From Sistotremastrum niveocremeum HHB9708 (Eukaryota > Basidiomycota > Agaricomycetes > Sistotremastrales > Sistotremastraceae), in assembly GCA_001630475.1 (NCBI GenBank), contig KV419418.1, positions 186,001 through 250,000 on the forward strand: a stretch of DNA of 64,000 bases. Direction: 5' to 3'. Within the stretch, counting starts at the first letter, position 1. Every line of letters starts with the position of its first letter. This document shows, one piece after another, positions 1 through 12,389 of the stretch. Below the pieces are notes generated by a model. The model was given only the letters and a program-made list of their open reading frames with translations, was not told the DNA's origin and did no database searches. Both the position numbers and the translations under genes were made by a program.

Positions 1-992
1 GTATTCTATTACCGTTCACTCAACTTCACTGAGTTTCGTTCTAATATCGCTTACATAATCAGTGGCCGATTCTCTGGGATGTACTCGGCATACCGTCAGT
101 AATATCAGTCCCGGATTCAAACTGCTAATAGTCACGAATGACAGAGGAACATTCGAAGAAGCTCAAACCCTCCCGCTCTATTTCGATAGACAGGATGTAA
201 AGGAAGCTATTCATGCTCCGACCAATACCTCCTGGAAGGTCTGTGCAGATATCGATGTTTTCCCGCACGGAGACGGCTCGTTGCCACCGGCATTGACGGT
301 CCTTCCGAATGTGATCGAGAAGAACAACCGGACGGTTATTATTCATGGACAAGCTGTATGCCCTCCGTTCTGATATTTGAGTATCGTATAGCCTAATTGA
401 GTCTCGCTGTAGGACTACGTTCTCATTGCTGAAGGGTACGTTTCCGCTTGTTCTCACTGATGTGAGGTTCTCAATACCATCTAGCACACGGATAGTACTC
501 CAAAAGTGAGTGCATCAATTCGGAAGAACGATAATTCGTTGACCCTGGGCTTCTCAGCTTAACTTGTAATGATCTTGTTGTTTACTCGAAGATTTCCTTT
601 TCTTGAACCGACATGTAGGGCACGGCAAACAAGGATTCCAGAATACGCCAAAACTGGACTCCTTTATCGTCGATGGAATGGGTGCAATGGGGACTGTACA
701 ACTTGAAAGAGGTTCTCAATTGATGTCCGGTCGACCGGTTGGCCTTGCTGACGTTCATATTTTTGATAGGATTGACCTACATCGAAGTGGTATTAAGTGG
801 GCACATGTAAGTCGGCGTCAACTCTTGTGATTATCGTATACTCAGACTGGGAGTTAGGGTCCCCCAATTCTCTCCACAGGTACCACTCCCACGTTTGAGT
901 TCTGTGTGCATCTGATTGTGATAATAATTGTCCAGGCGGCTTTTCGGACCATGGAATATCTCCTAGGCTTCAAGGAATATCCTTCGGATTGA
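1..992 (+). CDS. S10 serine carboxypeptidase, 3' part (5' end outside window)
   Basis: C-terminal part of a secreted S10 serine carboxypeptidase, which removes C-terminal residues from peptides. The window opens inside an intron (1-62). Exons by motif and splice-site reading are 63-94, 145-355, 413-435, 485-505, 558-565, 619-711, 770-806, 858-879 and 936-992, and all phases agree. Family landmarks seen are [30 protein letters not shown] (with the catalytic Asp), NLTW, FIVDGMGAMGT, the catalytic His in LSGHMVPQ, and MEYLLGF before the stop. Exon 558-565 is only 8 nt and completes the NxTW motif. The gene looks intact as far as it is visible. It is a diverged paralog of the complete gene at 7350-9844, and has one extra intron (356-412) just before the catalytic Asp codon. 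The serine half lies to the left of the window. Confidence 0.93.
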
Positions 993-1299
993 ATGAACTG
1001 ATGGTTCTGTTTCGCTCCAGTGTGACAGGTCCGGGACTTTGGCCTTCCGTATGTTTGGGCTCGGAGAAGTGGCTATTTTTAGCGATCTCGACTTTGTGTG
1101 AGGACTATACTGTAGAATATTTTCTTCTCAATGCCAAGTGTGATACGGTGATTTTCTTTGTTCAGAGCTGCGGAATCTCTGCAGGTTCCTCGCTGGCACT
1201 AGAAAGTTTTTAACTGTCTAGTTCCAGCGGAGTCATTGTACGAGCAGCAATCGATTTCGTAGGGTCTACACTACGATTGAAATTGACATGACATAACAA

Positions 1300-1705
1300 A
1301 GCTCCTTCAACATTATATTCGAAGGTCTCTAGTAAGGGTTAGGGCTGACACAGAGAATTCATCAGCAACAGGGACATTGTCCGATCAATGCGAGAGATTC
1401 ACCAGCGATATCCAGGGCAGAATGGTGGACCAGGCTGCTCGTGAGGCTCTGGACTCGCAATTGCACTATATCGTAGAGTTATGGCACAAGTCATCACAGT
1501 GCCTTGAGGCGGCATCGAACACCTACGCTGGCTTAGCTGCAACAAAACACTTGTTATTAGAGCATCGTGGAAAAGCGCAAGCGATTGACTGACGATTGGG
1601 AGCTGCTGTCGCCGCTCCGAAATATGCAGATATGACAACGAAGAGGGATAATCTGAACAACATTGCGGAGGCGATTAGCAACAACTGGGTGCTGTGAGAA
1701 AGTAC
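1300..1705 (+). other. Possible remnant of a helical hypothetical protein
   Basis: A mostly open stretch reads as an amphipathic helical protein (RMVDQAAREALDSQLHYIVE near 1420, then KYADMTTKRDNLNNIAEAI near 1635 and a stop near 1697). One in-frame TGA near 1588 interrupts it. The reading frame and helical character suggest a decayed or mis-read gene, but no start or splice sites could be fixed and no family was recognised. Confidence 0.25.
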
Positions 1706-3767
1706 TAAGTAGCCAGAGTCCGCTGGACTATTTGTATACAGTTAAATAGTTAATTCCTCGTGATATTCCGACAACACGAAAAGTACCTATACTCTCATCT
1801 CGCTGCCTATGCCTTATGAAGATTATAAAATGGGATCAATGTATTTCTGCATTTTGTCGAGACAGAGATTTTCCTTGCTGTAGACTTGCAGACCCTCCGC
1901 CGGGTCTTCGATATCATCCAGCTACTGCACAGCACGTATTATGCACATGTTTCCACTGAGTGATCATTCTCCTTTTCATTCTGATCACAGGCTGTCGCCA
2001 GCTTTACTGTCCCGATGAAATCACGTCACAAACGAGAATGAAGTTAATGGACGGTGGCCAGAGACGGAGACCTAGACGATATGGAAGATGTTCATGGCTG
2101 CATTACTCCAGAGGTTGGACCTAGGGAAACGAAACAGCAGTGTTCATATCGCACGGAGTTAACCAATAATCTCCCGAGCCGACTTCTCCGCAGCAGACTG
2201 CCAGTCAAAACGCTCGTTCCAGGCCATTTTAGGCTTATCGTGCTGCTGATTAGAGTCACGAGCGCTGTCTCCCTATAGTGCATATCGGGCAGGGTACTGT
2301 GACTTCCACATACAAAGGAGGTGGCAGAGGGGTGATGTCTCACTGATCCCGCTCCGATGTCGACGTTCTCTTCACGTACCTCCAACGACGAGAAGATTGA
2401 GACATTGTCAGATCGAATCGATGGCCGGCCAATCTCGAAGTAAGCCATTCAAAGACTTGCGGATAAAGTGGAGAGACACCCTCATATTGCGTTATCAGAT
2501 CACGCGAGCCCGAGATTGGTCCATTGACGAATGACGCTTCAACGATCAGACGATTAGGAGTATTAGCCCTGCGTTCATGCTCAGTAGCATTGACGATCAT
2601 CTCGCTTTCGCTCTGCGCGTTGCCTGCAGCACCATTGGTCCCTTTCATCGCGGCGGGCGCAGCAATCCTTGCTGCGACTTCGGAGGCTGCGGATTATTAT
2701 TTATAATCGGCGCCGTAGGAGATAGACGAGAAGGAAGTCACGACGCCACGAAGCTTGCACGAATGAATATATTGTATGATCCAGATTTTCGTCATGAGAA
2801 ATTTTGACTGTATAGCTTCCTGAGCAATAATAGACTGTGAGAAAGTGCATCGAGATAAAGAAATGGGATGACGACAGAATGTCCAAGACCATGAGGTGGT
2901 GTAAATTGGAACGAAGGATGATTGGTGGCCAGTCAAATTCCGAGGGGTCAGCGTAATCGAAGGCACCCGAAGAAAAGCTGCGTTATCCTGGGCGAGTGAG
3001 ACAGACTTCGCTTGTTCCTAGGAGTCGGAGAAGCTCAAGAACGGCTAGCGGAGATTCAAATTGAGCCGCGAGCTCGTCGTTGCGGATCATCGAGGAAGAT
3101 CCCGGAATGTGACTTTTCTTAGCATGCTGTGAGCATTGAGCGTTTCTGGTGGCGGGGGCCGGCGATCAAAAGTTCAATTGGACTATTGACCAATGGTGGG
3201 CCAAATTTTTCCATACATAGTTTTATGGGGTCCGAAGATTTCTAGACATGCCGCATTTATATTTGCCATGGCCTAGCCTTCGCCGAAACTGCGCACAGAA
3301 AGTGTCGGCACCCTCATTTAAAAATCTCGTCAAATACGCACCGAGTGTAAAGGACTCTGGTAGCAGTAGTGCGAGCGCGAAGGATCATTGACTTGGTGCC
3401 TGTAACAGATACTGGGCGGTTTTAGCCTTGGTTTGGCTTCGGGCATCAGCGGGAAACTTGAGTGCAGGTGAAGTTGGAGATCAAACCTAAAGCACTTTAG
3501 ACGTTGAATCAATTCGAGTTGCGACCTACTTGAGTTGGCCGACTGATAAAAACCAATTGCGCCGACAATATCTTGCAAATGCGGTCCTGGGGTTGTTCGG
3601 CGAGCCGGGCGAGGTGATGAAGCAACGTATAGAGTCTTCTCAGACTGCTTAACTTGGGGCTTGAAGAGACTGAGCAGGCATAGGATATGACCGAGAGAGA
3701 TATAGAAAGCTTTGAACATGTATACCCAGTCTTTGAGCTCTGATCAGCAAGCCGGAGAAGGCGATGA
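1706..3767. other. No supported gene
   Basis: This stretch between the partial carboxypeptidase and the Ser/Pro-rich orphan shows only short overlapping open frames on both strands. One of them (2524-2706, +) has an Ala/Leu-rich hydrophobic run but no partner exon. The last part, above 3700, should hold the promoter and leader of the gene starting at 3928. Confidence 0.4.
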
Positions 3768-3927
3768 GTGGTGGCTATGAGAGACCTTGAACCGGTGCCT
3801 GAAGCCGAGCCGAGCGTCGAGGCCTTGACCTCATATACGCAAACGCACCCTCGTCACCAATTTTTTTCCCAACCACCATCCGCTCGCCCACCCTCCTTCC
3901 TCGCCGTCGTCGTCGGCGCTCCCGACG

Positions 3928-6354
3928 ATGATTCCAAATCACGTAGACTATCGTTCACGTCGTCTCTCACAACAACCAGCCCAGTCGACTAACCCCATCC
4001 TGGTACCTCATCTAATTCGCACCGTGCCTTCTCCTGGCCCGTCCTCATCCCCGCAAAGCCCACATCCGGTTCAACCCCATCCTACACAACAGCTATCACA
4101 GCAGCAGCATCCAACTCAGACAGTCCCAACTTCACAGATCCGGAATCAGTACCACACTCCCAATGGCGTTTCTCAGGCAGGATACCAGCGGAACTCGCAG
4201 AACACGAACACTTCATATCCAACACCTGGCATCAGCTCCCATGCCTCACCTACATCAGCACCGTCGCAGAACGACTGGAGGAGACTGAGGTTGCATAATC
4301 TTCCTCCACGTATGAGGTCGAAGTCCGGGGCCATGCGATCGCCGCCCTCGGCGACCCCGACAGGCGCATCCGGCGGCGCAGTGACCGTCTCAGCAGCGTC
4401 TTCGAACAACGGCATTACTCCGTCATACTCGTTCTCGGCGGAGACGTTTGCGGATCAATTTGGTGCTTTATCCCTTGATTCGCCTCATCCCGACGATCAG
4501 GACGCAACGAGCATGAACAGCTGCTCGGCTGTGTCATCTTCGGACCACCAGCATCGCCTTGCACGTTCGCCTACAACATCGACCTCCTCGTCGTTCGTGT
4601 CTGCCAACAGCTTCATTTATCATGCAGCACCGCCTCTCGTGGCCTCGCAGAGCCAAGCGCTCGCACCACCTATGGTGTCAGTAAAGACACCGAATGTTGG
4701 TGGACCAGTTTCGGTAGGCCGCCCGTCGCGGAATCTACCTCCAAGACTCCAGCGAAGTGCTCCAGATCTGCGAAATAGGGCGCAACGTCAAAATCAGGTG
4801 CGTGACAGTCAGGTTCCAGGGCATTCCAGATTGGTTCTGACGATTTTATTTTCTGCGTAGGGTCCTGCTGCGTCATATTCGAATAGTTTAACCCACTCTC
4901 GTTCAATCGGTCATTCGAGCCAGAGCTCGCATAGTCAACATTCGCAGATCCCTCCTTTACCCCCTCTGCCAAATCAAACACCTACTCCTGTACAACAGCA
5001 TCATATTCAACCGTATCCGCATCCACAACACCAGTCGCAATCATCACAACAACCTCCGCCCCCGGGTCAACGACAACATCTTCCGCCTTCTCCTACCTCT
5101 ACCGAGACCGATTCAGGATCGGCTGACTCCCACAGCCTCATCACCCCGCCACCTTCGACGCATACTACACTACAGACCCTTGGCCAAACCATATATCAAT
5201 CCGCACAGCCTCACTCGTCCGCGACGCCAAAGCTCTCACGTAAGGAGAAGCAACAGCAGCAAGTCTTGAGTGCCTGGACATCGGGCGCCAAGTCTATTTC
5301 TTCCACTTATAGTCACGCCAGTTCTGGGTCTGGATCCGGAGTTATAAGCGGTCTTGGAAGAGAAGCTTATTCGTCCTCCAGTCTTTACTCGACGCCGTTC
5401 ATCCCGACTTTCGGTGTAACGCCTAGTGTGGGCTCGGGCGGATCTCTAGCGCTAGGGCAGGGCAATCAAACGCAGTATCTGTACGATCAGGGGTCGGATG
5501 AAAACATCCCGTTCTACAATGGTGGAAGGACGCGGAAGGAATCTCATTCGGGTATGAGTGCCGGTCATGCTGGAGCGGGAGGGCTGGGGAGCGTCGCGGA
5601 GTTTGAGTATGAATACGAGATAGAGAGCGCTGATGATGGTCATGGAGGTGACGACGGTGATGAGGAAGACTTCAGGTCCGCATCCCATCATGGCGGCGCC
5701 GAATACGTCCTGGAACGTGTCCCCGAAGATACAGGTTTCGCTGGTCAAATTCAAGCACAGGAAGGGCACGGCGTACGACAGGGTTTGAAGAGGCGAGGAT
5801 CGTACGTGCCCAACCCTGCCTTCGATCCATTCTCTAGCGTCAACGGAGATTGTTCTGGGGAGAATGAGAGCATGGGAGGCGAGAGCGAAGCCGGACATGA
5901 GGACGAAGACGAATTGGAAGTACTCGATCATGACGTTCATCTGATACTTGGGAACCTGGGAGGTGACGCAGAGTTGGATATACCCCTCGGCGAGTATCAA
6001 TCTCGTTCCGTCTCTCGCAACTTTCCCGCCGCGCGGTCTCGGGATCATAGCCCTCATCCTCAATTGTCTTCCGCGGGCTACCAGCACCAGCCCTGGGGGG
6101 TCGAGGAGGATCATAACGACTTCGATCGAACACTCAATTCGGGCTACGCCATTCACCCTTCGACCACGCCAGTTGCCGCTCTCGTCACTCCCAAGAAGAA
6201 TACTCATGATATACGTGCTCTTCCACCCGGCGCTGGCGCGTCTATTCCTCCTTCCTTGTCGATGTTCAGCTCCAGGCCTGCTATGGTCGGCTTGCCGATG
6301 ACAACGAGTACGGCTTTCACAGCTACCGCCCCCATGCGGTCTCCTTGGAGTTGA
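3928..6354 (+). CDS. Ser/Pro/Gln-rich orphan protein
   Basis: Two exons, 3928-4797 and 4861-6354, joined in phase 0 by a 63-nt GT-AG intron, give 787 residues. The ATG at 3928 follows a pyrimidine-rich leader. The protein is almost entirely low-complexity. Ser/Pro/Gln-rich tracts fill the first half, with a short basic stretch (WRRLRLHNLPPRMRSKS) near residue 115. Ser/Gly-rich sequence follows, and then an acidic segment (DDGHGGDDGDEEDF) in the second half. I see no signal peptide, membrane segment or catalytic motif. The composition fits a disordered regulatory or scaffolding protein, but that is inference and no family was recognised. A second open frame at 3768-3992 overlaps the start; it is probably leader rather than an extra exon. 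Confidence 0.75.
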
Positions 6355-7349
6355 AGAACCGTCGGCAAGAACTCGTATTTGACTTCTATCATATTGGTCC
6401 AATCCCTCACGTCCTGGCCATCGCTCTCGGCTCGTCTATGACATCGCATTCCCTGACTATCTGTTAATACGACGCTGGGCTTCCGGCATTTATGCTCCAG
6501 AAAGTGAATTCCGCAACCCGGGGAATCACCCAACGCTCATTTGGAGCTCACGGACTCTCTTTCCACCCTTTTCTCTTTCCCTTATGTTCATCTTCTGTTG
6601 TCTTGTTTTCTACTGAAGTCGAGCTCACGGACTCGCGGGTCTCATATCATACAAACACGAAGGGGATATTCCCTTGTTCTTTTTTACTTACGTTTACGAG
6701 ATCACTAGGCATCCGTTTTGTGCTCATTCTGATATCATCTTTCATGCCTTTCTCACTCGTCCAATATTTAACCCCTCTCTTGATCTTTCATTTCCGGCGT
6801 CACTTCTTTCATTTCCTCTTGGTCTTATGATGTTCTCGAGCTCTTCAATCTTTGTACTAGTATTTTCGGTTTGGTTATTCGGAAAGGTTTCTGGTGGACA
6901 ATTTGGTGAAATACTTAAACGTAGTCACTCTGCCCATTTCTATCTCCCTATTCCCGGTGGTATATACACAGGTCTGTAACGTCTTTCTCTTTGAGAGAAA
7001 ACGGAATAGAGTAATTAATAAAACAAACGTCGACCGATTGTTGTACTGCGTTGACCTCTGCATATGTAAATGTGTCGTATCTTGAAGTAGAAGTATACTA
7101 CTCAGATCTCATCACACCCAGCTGCTTATCAGCGCTACCTTGATATGAAGATTGAAATCCGGTTCTGTCGGTTTCTTCATGAACCGAAGGAGCAGGTCTT
7201 ATGAGGGCTTAGAACGCTCATAGGTCCTGAAATGGAAAACCAAGGTCGTCTCTTTTGATTCGCAGACTTGACTACGATTACAATCTTCAATAACCAAATG
7301 GAATCTTCAATAACCTATGTCAGGATCTCTTCCTTGACGCTGAGTGAAT
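6355..7349. other. Intergenic, convergent 3' regions
   Basis: This lies between the stop of the 3928 gene (+) and the stop of the carboxypeptidase (-), so both 3' untranslated regions belong here. The 6560-6860 part is T-rich. Nothing further is supported. Confidence 0.5.
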
Positions 7350-9844
7350 TTAATCCGAAGGGTTTTCTCTGAATCCCATCAGGTACTGCATGATCTGGAA
7401 CGCAGCCTGCAAGAATGGATCAGAAGACGGTATCAAAAGAGTAGCAGACGAGCTTGCTCACCTTCGGCGAATATTGTGGAACCCTACCAAGATACGTTGT
7501 CAGCAACGATACCGAATCTCCTCCAGGAGATATGACTTACATATGCCCGCTGAGCACGACTTCGAAGTATGTCAAACCTGCCGCAAGACAATCAGTCTCA
7601 GGAACTTGAAGTATATATGAGTCACGAACCTCGTTCTGTGTGGGTGGTTCCCATCACGCCCATACCATCCACGACAAAGGAATCATCTTCAATCGGCGTT
7701 TGGAAACCTTGCATGCCACCCCCTGAACGACGTTTCAGTAATCAAGGACGCTGATTGAGAATCCGCCACGACTCACAAGTCATACTAGGATCAAAGTTCA
7801 ACAATTAGTTAGTGAGGAGAAGGACACGGGGAGGAATCCAAGTACTTCTGGATGACAATTCGGGTCCTGTAATGACCGATCATTTAGTATTTTGAAACAA
7901 CCCACAAGACATCGACGCACCCTTCGGAGATAAGAATGAAGTCCGCTAATCCGTGAACAATGACCGCTCGTTTACTCTTCTCAATAACGCTGGGTAGGAC
8001 AGTGAACGCGGGCGGCAGAGACCCATCGCGATGAGGGAAGACGTTGATGTTAGAGCATTCCGTCCACGAAACTTCCTGCGGAGCATGAATAGCTTGCTTC
8101 ACATCAGTACGATCGAAGTATAACGGGAGTGTTTGAGCCTGCTCGAAAGATCCCCTACATCGAACAATTTAATAGTGTCACCACACCGATGACGTGGCAC
8201 CTACGGGAAACCGAGCACGTCCCACAATATTGGGAACTAGAGGTAGATGTTCAGCGCCCACGAAACATGGGGAAAGATCATAGGAACGTACCGTATCGAA
8301 TATACGGTAGATGTTGAAAGCAGGGTTGATGAGAACGGCAGCATCGAATATCGCATCCCAGACATCACACCCTCGTGCAGTTCGGCCACCAGGAAGGCCA
8401 TTCGGATATGGGAATATACCGGATGGCGGGAACGTAACGAACTTGTCTACATATCCGGTATAATTGCAGGCGGCTGCTTGAGCATCGAGCTGCGCCATAA
8501 ACGAGGAGCTGCGGAAAAGTTCGGTAAGCGGCATGCGATTGTGGATCGGAGCTCTCACTTGAATGCGAAGACATTCTCGTACTTATGAACCTGTAATCAA
8601 AATGAGAAAGTAGCAGATATCGCACCCGCGAGGACTTACAAAATCCACTGCAGGGATCTGTTCCTGAACGACATCAAACGACAAAGAAGCTGCGAAGATG
8701 AGTCATTTTCGATTATCATGTCGCCGGATCAAGACTCACGATCGCTGATCCAGAAGCCTTGCAGATCCAAATCAAGCATTGTTGGATTCTCATAGATAAA
8801 GTTTGCAATATAAGGAACATAAGTTCCAGCATACTGGCGCAAGTTCAGTCGGCAATCTCGTTCAAGAGCAGAAATGTGCCTTACACTTTCACCGCTAAGC
8901 CAGAACTTCTTTCCCTTCAGTTCTTCGAAAATGTTCAAGAACTGTGTAAAGAATCCGACGAGTTGAGATGCGACATCGTTTTCGTTCTGATGACGTGGTC
9001 AGAAAATTTCCGATGACTAAGCAAATAGGCGCGCTACCAAAGCTGTTGGCGTGCCGAGTGAGAATCCAGTTCCCACGGGTTGTTCGACGTATAGCAGACT
9101 GGACAAGTTGGTCCAGCTGAATTGGTTCTGAATGGGTTTCGCCGTGCCAGTGCTCCAGCTGAAAGGCTGCGGAAGTTTTATCAACACGGACATGGATCAA
9201 GCTGCGAAGTGTACTAACTCCATTCTCTTGCAAGAGTCCCTCGAGTGAAGAACTATATTGTGAAAGTAAATCGATGTTCCCAGATCCTGCAGTTTGGGGC
9301 TCACCAGCCGGGGCCTCCGTTGGTCCTTAAACAGAGTCAGACTTCTTGTCCGAATACCAAAAAATGGGGATATACCAGAAGAGCAAGTCGTCGAGGCTAC
9401 CTTGGGGTCCCGGAGGGAAGAACCAAAAGAAAAGCTGCAAGGGGACGTGATCAGGATTACATTCTAAGGCTTGAACATAAAGCTGACCTGTCGAGTTTCA
9501 TGACTCGAGTTACTAATTGGAATTAATCCAGCCCAGCTCGGTCCAATGTCGAAATCAACCTCAGGAATGGTTGTTCCGTCCACATAAAATTCTTAGAGCA
9601 AACGTGTGAGTAAAACAGAGCGTTGGTTGTCATCATACTCACGAGAAGCCCGGGGATTTGAAAATGTGATGTTTTGAACACCGGTGGATGCAGCTGACTG
9701 CGCTCTTCCCATGACAGCGGCTCGCACGGATTCCATGTGTGCAACCCGAGCAGCGTGCTGTTTCGCATGAATAACGTTGGGATCCCGGAAAGCTAGTGTG
9801 CTCCCGCAGACTCCAAGCGCAAGGAACAGAGCAGAGACTCTCAT
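7350..9844 (-). CDS. Secreted S10 serine carboxypeptidase, complete
   Basis: Complete S10 carboxypeptidase of 515 residues in 19 exons, starting at the ATG at 9844 with a clear signal peptide ([18 protein letters not shown]). Exons in gene order (high to low): 9844-9643, 9591-9488, 9434-9376, 9325-9305, 9252-9219, 9166-9038, 8986-8885, 8833-8740, 8689-8640, 8590-8559, 8508-8292, 8236-8205, 8154-7921, 7866-7846, 7784-7777, 7722-7630, 7577-7541, 7483-7462, 7406-7350. Every phase agrees. Motifs: FWTNGGPGCSSLEG (oxyanion region), [11 protein letters not shown], the catalytic Ser in GES|YAG (split by an intron), [12 protein letters not shown] (catalytic Asp) and LSGHMVPQ (catalytic His). Exon 7784-7777 is 8 nt, at the same place as in the paralog at 1-992. 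All three catalytic residues are present, so the enzyme should be active and secreted. Confidence 0.95.
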
Positions 9845-9893
9845 TTTTGAGGCGACTGAGAGACAGCAGGGGAGCGCGCCGGCCCCATCCTTG

Positions 9894-9900
9894 CTTTATA
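9894..9900 (-). promoter_or_regulatory. TATA box of the S10 carboxypeptidase
   Basis: TATAAAG on the minus strand, about 50 nt up from the ATG at 9844. Confidence 0.55.
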
Positions 9901-10509
9901 TTCTACAGGAAGCAGCTGCAACGTCGACTAGCCGCATGGTTGTTCCAGTCATCGCCGTTGGCAGCGGCGTCACCATACGATCATATCCTTATCTCGCCAC
10001 CGTGTCCTCGTCGTTCCCTTCTTTGTTCTGATGCCGTTTCACGAGGTCACTGAGCGATAAGAGCTCTTGTAGTCCGATCTCATTTAGAAGATTCGAAGAG
10101 TATTGTAGGCTTCTTTGTTCCATCCAATAGCTCACGTGTCGTAGCTAGTCGGGAACGCATGGGCCAACTGTTGGCCTCCGATGGGATCAGAAAGCCGGAT
10201 TCGGTTAGAAACGGGAAGTTGACCGGGAGAAGAACTTCGAGCTCGCCGTCCTCTGTAGTAATAAACATTGAACCTGAGTGCCACAAGGGTCACAGGAGAT
10301 CGTCGCTGGAAGGAAGGCCGTCAGGCGTTGATGGCAAGGCAGGAACACTGCTTCCGATCCCGACGACGGCATCGACGTGCCGAGGTGTGTGACGTCACGG
10401 CATAATCGCACTTGGACCGCGATTGCTGCACAGTTGAAGCCCTAGAGATTCTTTGAAGGATGCTCTAATGATTTCTGTCATTTTTCGACCCGGTCCGTTG
10501 CAGGAAATA
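9901..10509. other. Intergenic, upstream of the carboxypeptidase
   Basis: Holds the upstream part of the carboxypeptidase promoter. A short open frame on the minus strand (10286-10080) has no start context or partner exon. Nothing else is supported. Confidence 0.4.
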
Positions 10510-10875
10510 CTGTACGCATACGACCATAGCATACCGTTACGGCGAAAATCGGGCGGTTTGTGTGTCAAAATCGCGTTACGTAACGCATAACGGGGCCCTT
10601 GTATGTTGAGATTTTGGATCTCGGGAAAGCAGGTCTGGTAACCTCAAATGGTCAAAAAATCCAATTTCGAGGAGCGGAAGCATATATACACTCGAGTAGT
10701 ACATATACACAATTGAAAAATAATTTATTTTATATTGATCATCAGCGGTAAGTTCATTGCGTGCAGTATGTTGGATTGCGTTACGAAACGCGTAACGCGG
10801 CCGTTATGTGTTGATTTCGCGGTTCCTGGGAAACGTAACGCGTAACGGCCGTATGTTACGGTCGTATGCGTACAG
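10510..10875. mobile_element. MITE-like non-autonomous DNA element
   Basis: A 366-bp element with terminal inverted repeats. The left end reads CTGTACGCATACGACC, and the right end is its perfect reverse complement over 16 bp. The similarity continues inward with a few mismatches to an inner GTTACG block. The element is flanked on both sides by TA (10508-10509 and 10876-10877), the expected target duplication for a Tc1/mariner- or PIF-like insertion. Subterminal blocks rich in GCGTTACG/CGTAACGC recur as an imperfect direct repeat of about 60 bp near 10572 and 10776, and the middle is AT-rich. No transposase frame is present. The superfamily is inferred only from the TA flanks. Confidence 0.72.
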
Positions 10876-11680
10876 TATATGGTCCGCTCCTCGAGGCTTT
10901 GTTCCTTGACCATTGTGTTGAATCCCCTGATGAGAGGCATTGAGAGCCGCCGGCGACTCGGCAGTACCTAGTTGTAGATGTCCTAACTTTCATCAGTCTA
11001 CACGGATCGAAAATGAATGAGCTTCTATTTTGTCTTCCAAGATTCCTTGGTGTTACACCTGATTTCTCTGCAAGCATCCATGTGCTTTGGTGCAGGGATT
11101 CACACTATATATGTCGTACCCCTGACCTATTTTGTTGTTCTGACGGGTTGTATAGCAATAACACGAGTACTGCTTGCATTGTCCCTAGTTTCTATGCCAT
11201 TACGTGCTCTTTGTCTTGTCTTCTTCATTTTAGAAGACAGCCACGCGGGTCGACGATCAGTCGGTATTGACTCGGCAACTTGCTCCGAGCTCGCCATTTT
11301 GGGATGAATCGACCCCTGGAGTGGCTCATTTCGGACCGTCTGTCTTCACCTTGTTGTTGGTGTAGTTTCTTGCGTTTTTGCTGATGTGCAATGAGTCATG
11401 TGATTTTCGATCGGTCAAGGCCATGCATTGAGGATTATGCACTCAAGCGAATGCTAAGTGAAAGCCTACATTTTGGTAGTTCATTCTCTAGACAATCACA
11501 GAGGATCGATGCTCTGAGCCGTGCTGTCTTCTCTGTCGGTATCGTCCTCGTCTAACAAGTTCTACAAGTGATGAGCGGCCTTGGAAACTATAAATACTGG
11601 TACAGGAAACCGTAATTTTCATCATCTCATCCACAACATCTTTCTCACCCTCAAACAAGCTATCTTTCAACAATACCAAC
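10876..11680. other. Intergenic, promoter side of the 11681 gene
   Basis: No supported gene. Overlapping hydrophobic frames at 11013-11307 come from T-rich sequence. A TATAAATA at 11589-11596 is the likely core promoter of the gene at 11681. Confidence 0.45.
11589..11596 (+). promoter_or_regulatory. TATA box of the 11681 gene
   Basis: TATAAATA, 85-92 nt up from the ATG at 11681. Confidence 0.5.
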
Positions 11681-12389
11681 ATGTCTGTCAAGAACCAGCT
11701 CACTACCACTTCTGCTCTCACTGCCAACGCTCGTATGTTATTCCACTAATTTTTTTCGACCTGGTCAGTATCTAACTCGTTGGTATGTAGTTCATAAGAA
11801 GGTCCTCGAGCCTTATGTCCTCCCCGACGGCAACGGTGTCATCGTAGTTCTCCACGAGGACTCCTCCGATATATCCTTCGAGTGGTCTTTCGGGCCCCTC
11901 ACAGTAAGTCCAATCTGTCTTATTTTCTTAACAACGCTGACCTCTCCTCAGCTCGTTGTATCTCTCGATATCGCCACTCTCGTCGTCGAGTTCACCGTCT
12001 ACATCACCGTCCCGATCCTCGGACGTGTAGAGCTGGGCTCTATCTCCGGAGACCTTACCAAAGGAGGAGTCACACTCTCCTTCAACGTCTACGTCGCTTC
12101 TGGAACTATCACGCTTTACATTAAAGATGGATATCTCTGGGCCAATATCGATGTCAAGTCTATCGTCGGAAATTATGACAAGGACATCCAGATCTTCAAG
12201 ATTCCTTTCACTGCCAAGCCCCATGGACCTTGCTATTCCGTTGCCGATGGCATCACTCCTGAGTTTATTGAGCAATTGCAGAAGCTCGCTAAGATGGTTG
12301 AGGCCGTCGAGGCCAAGGCTCCTGCTGCCGAGGTGAGTATCCTCCTGCATACACTTGGTCCCGCAGCTGACAGCCCTCAGTCTGCGTAG
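11681..12389 (+). CDS. Small orphan protein, probably beta-rich
   Basis: Exons 11681-11732, 11791-11903, 11952-12332 and 12381-12389 give 184 residues with consistent phases and GT-AG introns of 48-58 nt. The last exon codes only Ser-Ala-stop. There is no signal peptide. The middle has alternating hydrophobic strands (VVEFTVYITVPILGRVELG, VTLSFNVYVASGTITLYI), suggesting a beta-sandwich. A helical tail follows (PEFIEQLQKLAKMVEAVEAK). The coding sequence is rich in C-ending codons, and a TATA box and CT-rich leader precede it, as is typical of strongly expressed fungal genes. I do not recognise the family; a small cytosolic protein of unknown role is the honest call. Confidence 0.8.

Noticed and set aside
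2524-2706. Ala/Leu-rich peptide that looked like a membrane segment
   Set aside because: Single short frame without partner exons; an opposite-strand frame is equally long.
3768-3992. Open frame as an N-terminal exon of the Ser/Pro-rich gene
   Set aside because: It overlaps the chosen start in another frame and no splice sites join it in phase. It is more likely leader sequence.
11013-11307. Hydrophobic open frames resembling membrane spans
   Set aside because: T-rich sequence yields hydrophobic codons in any frame. There are no start context, splice partners or family motifs.
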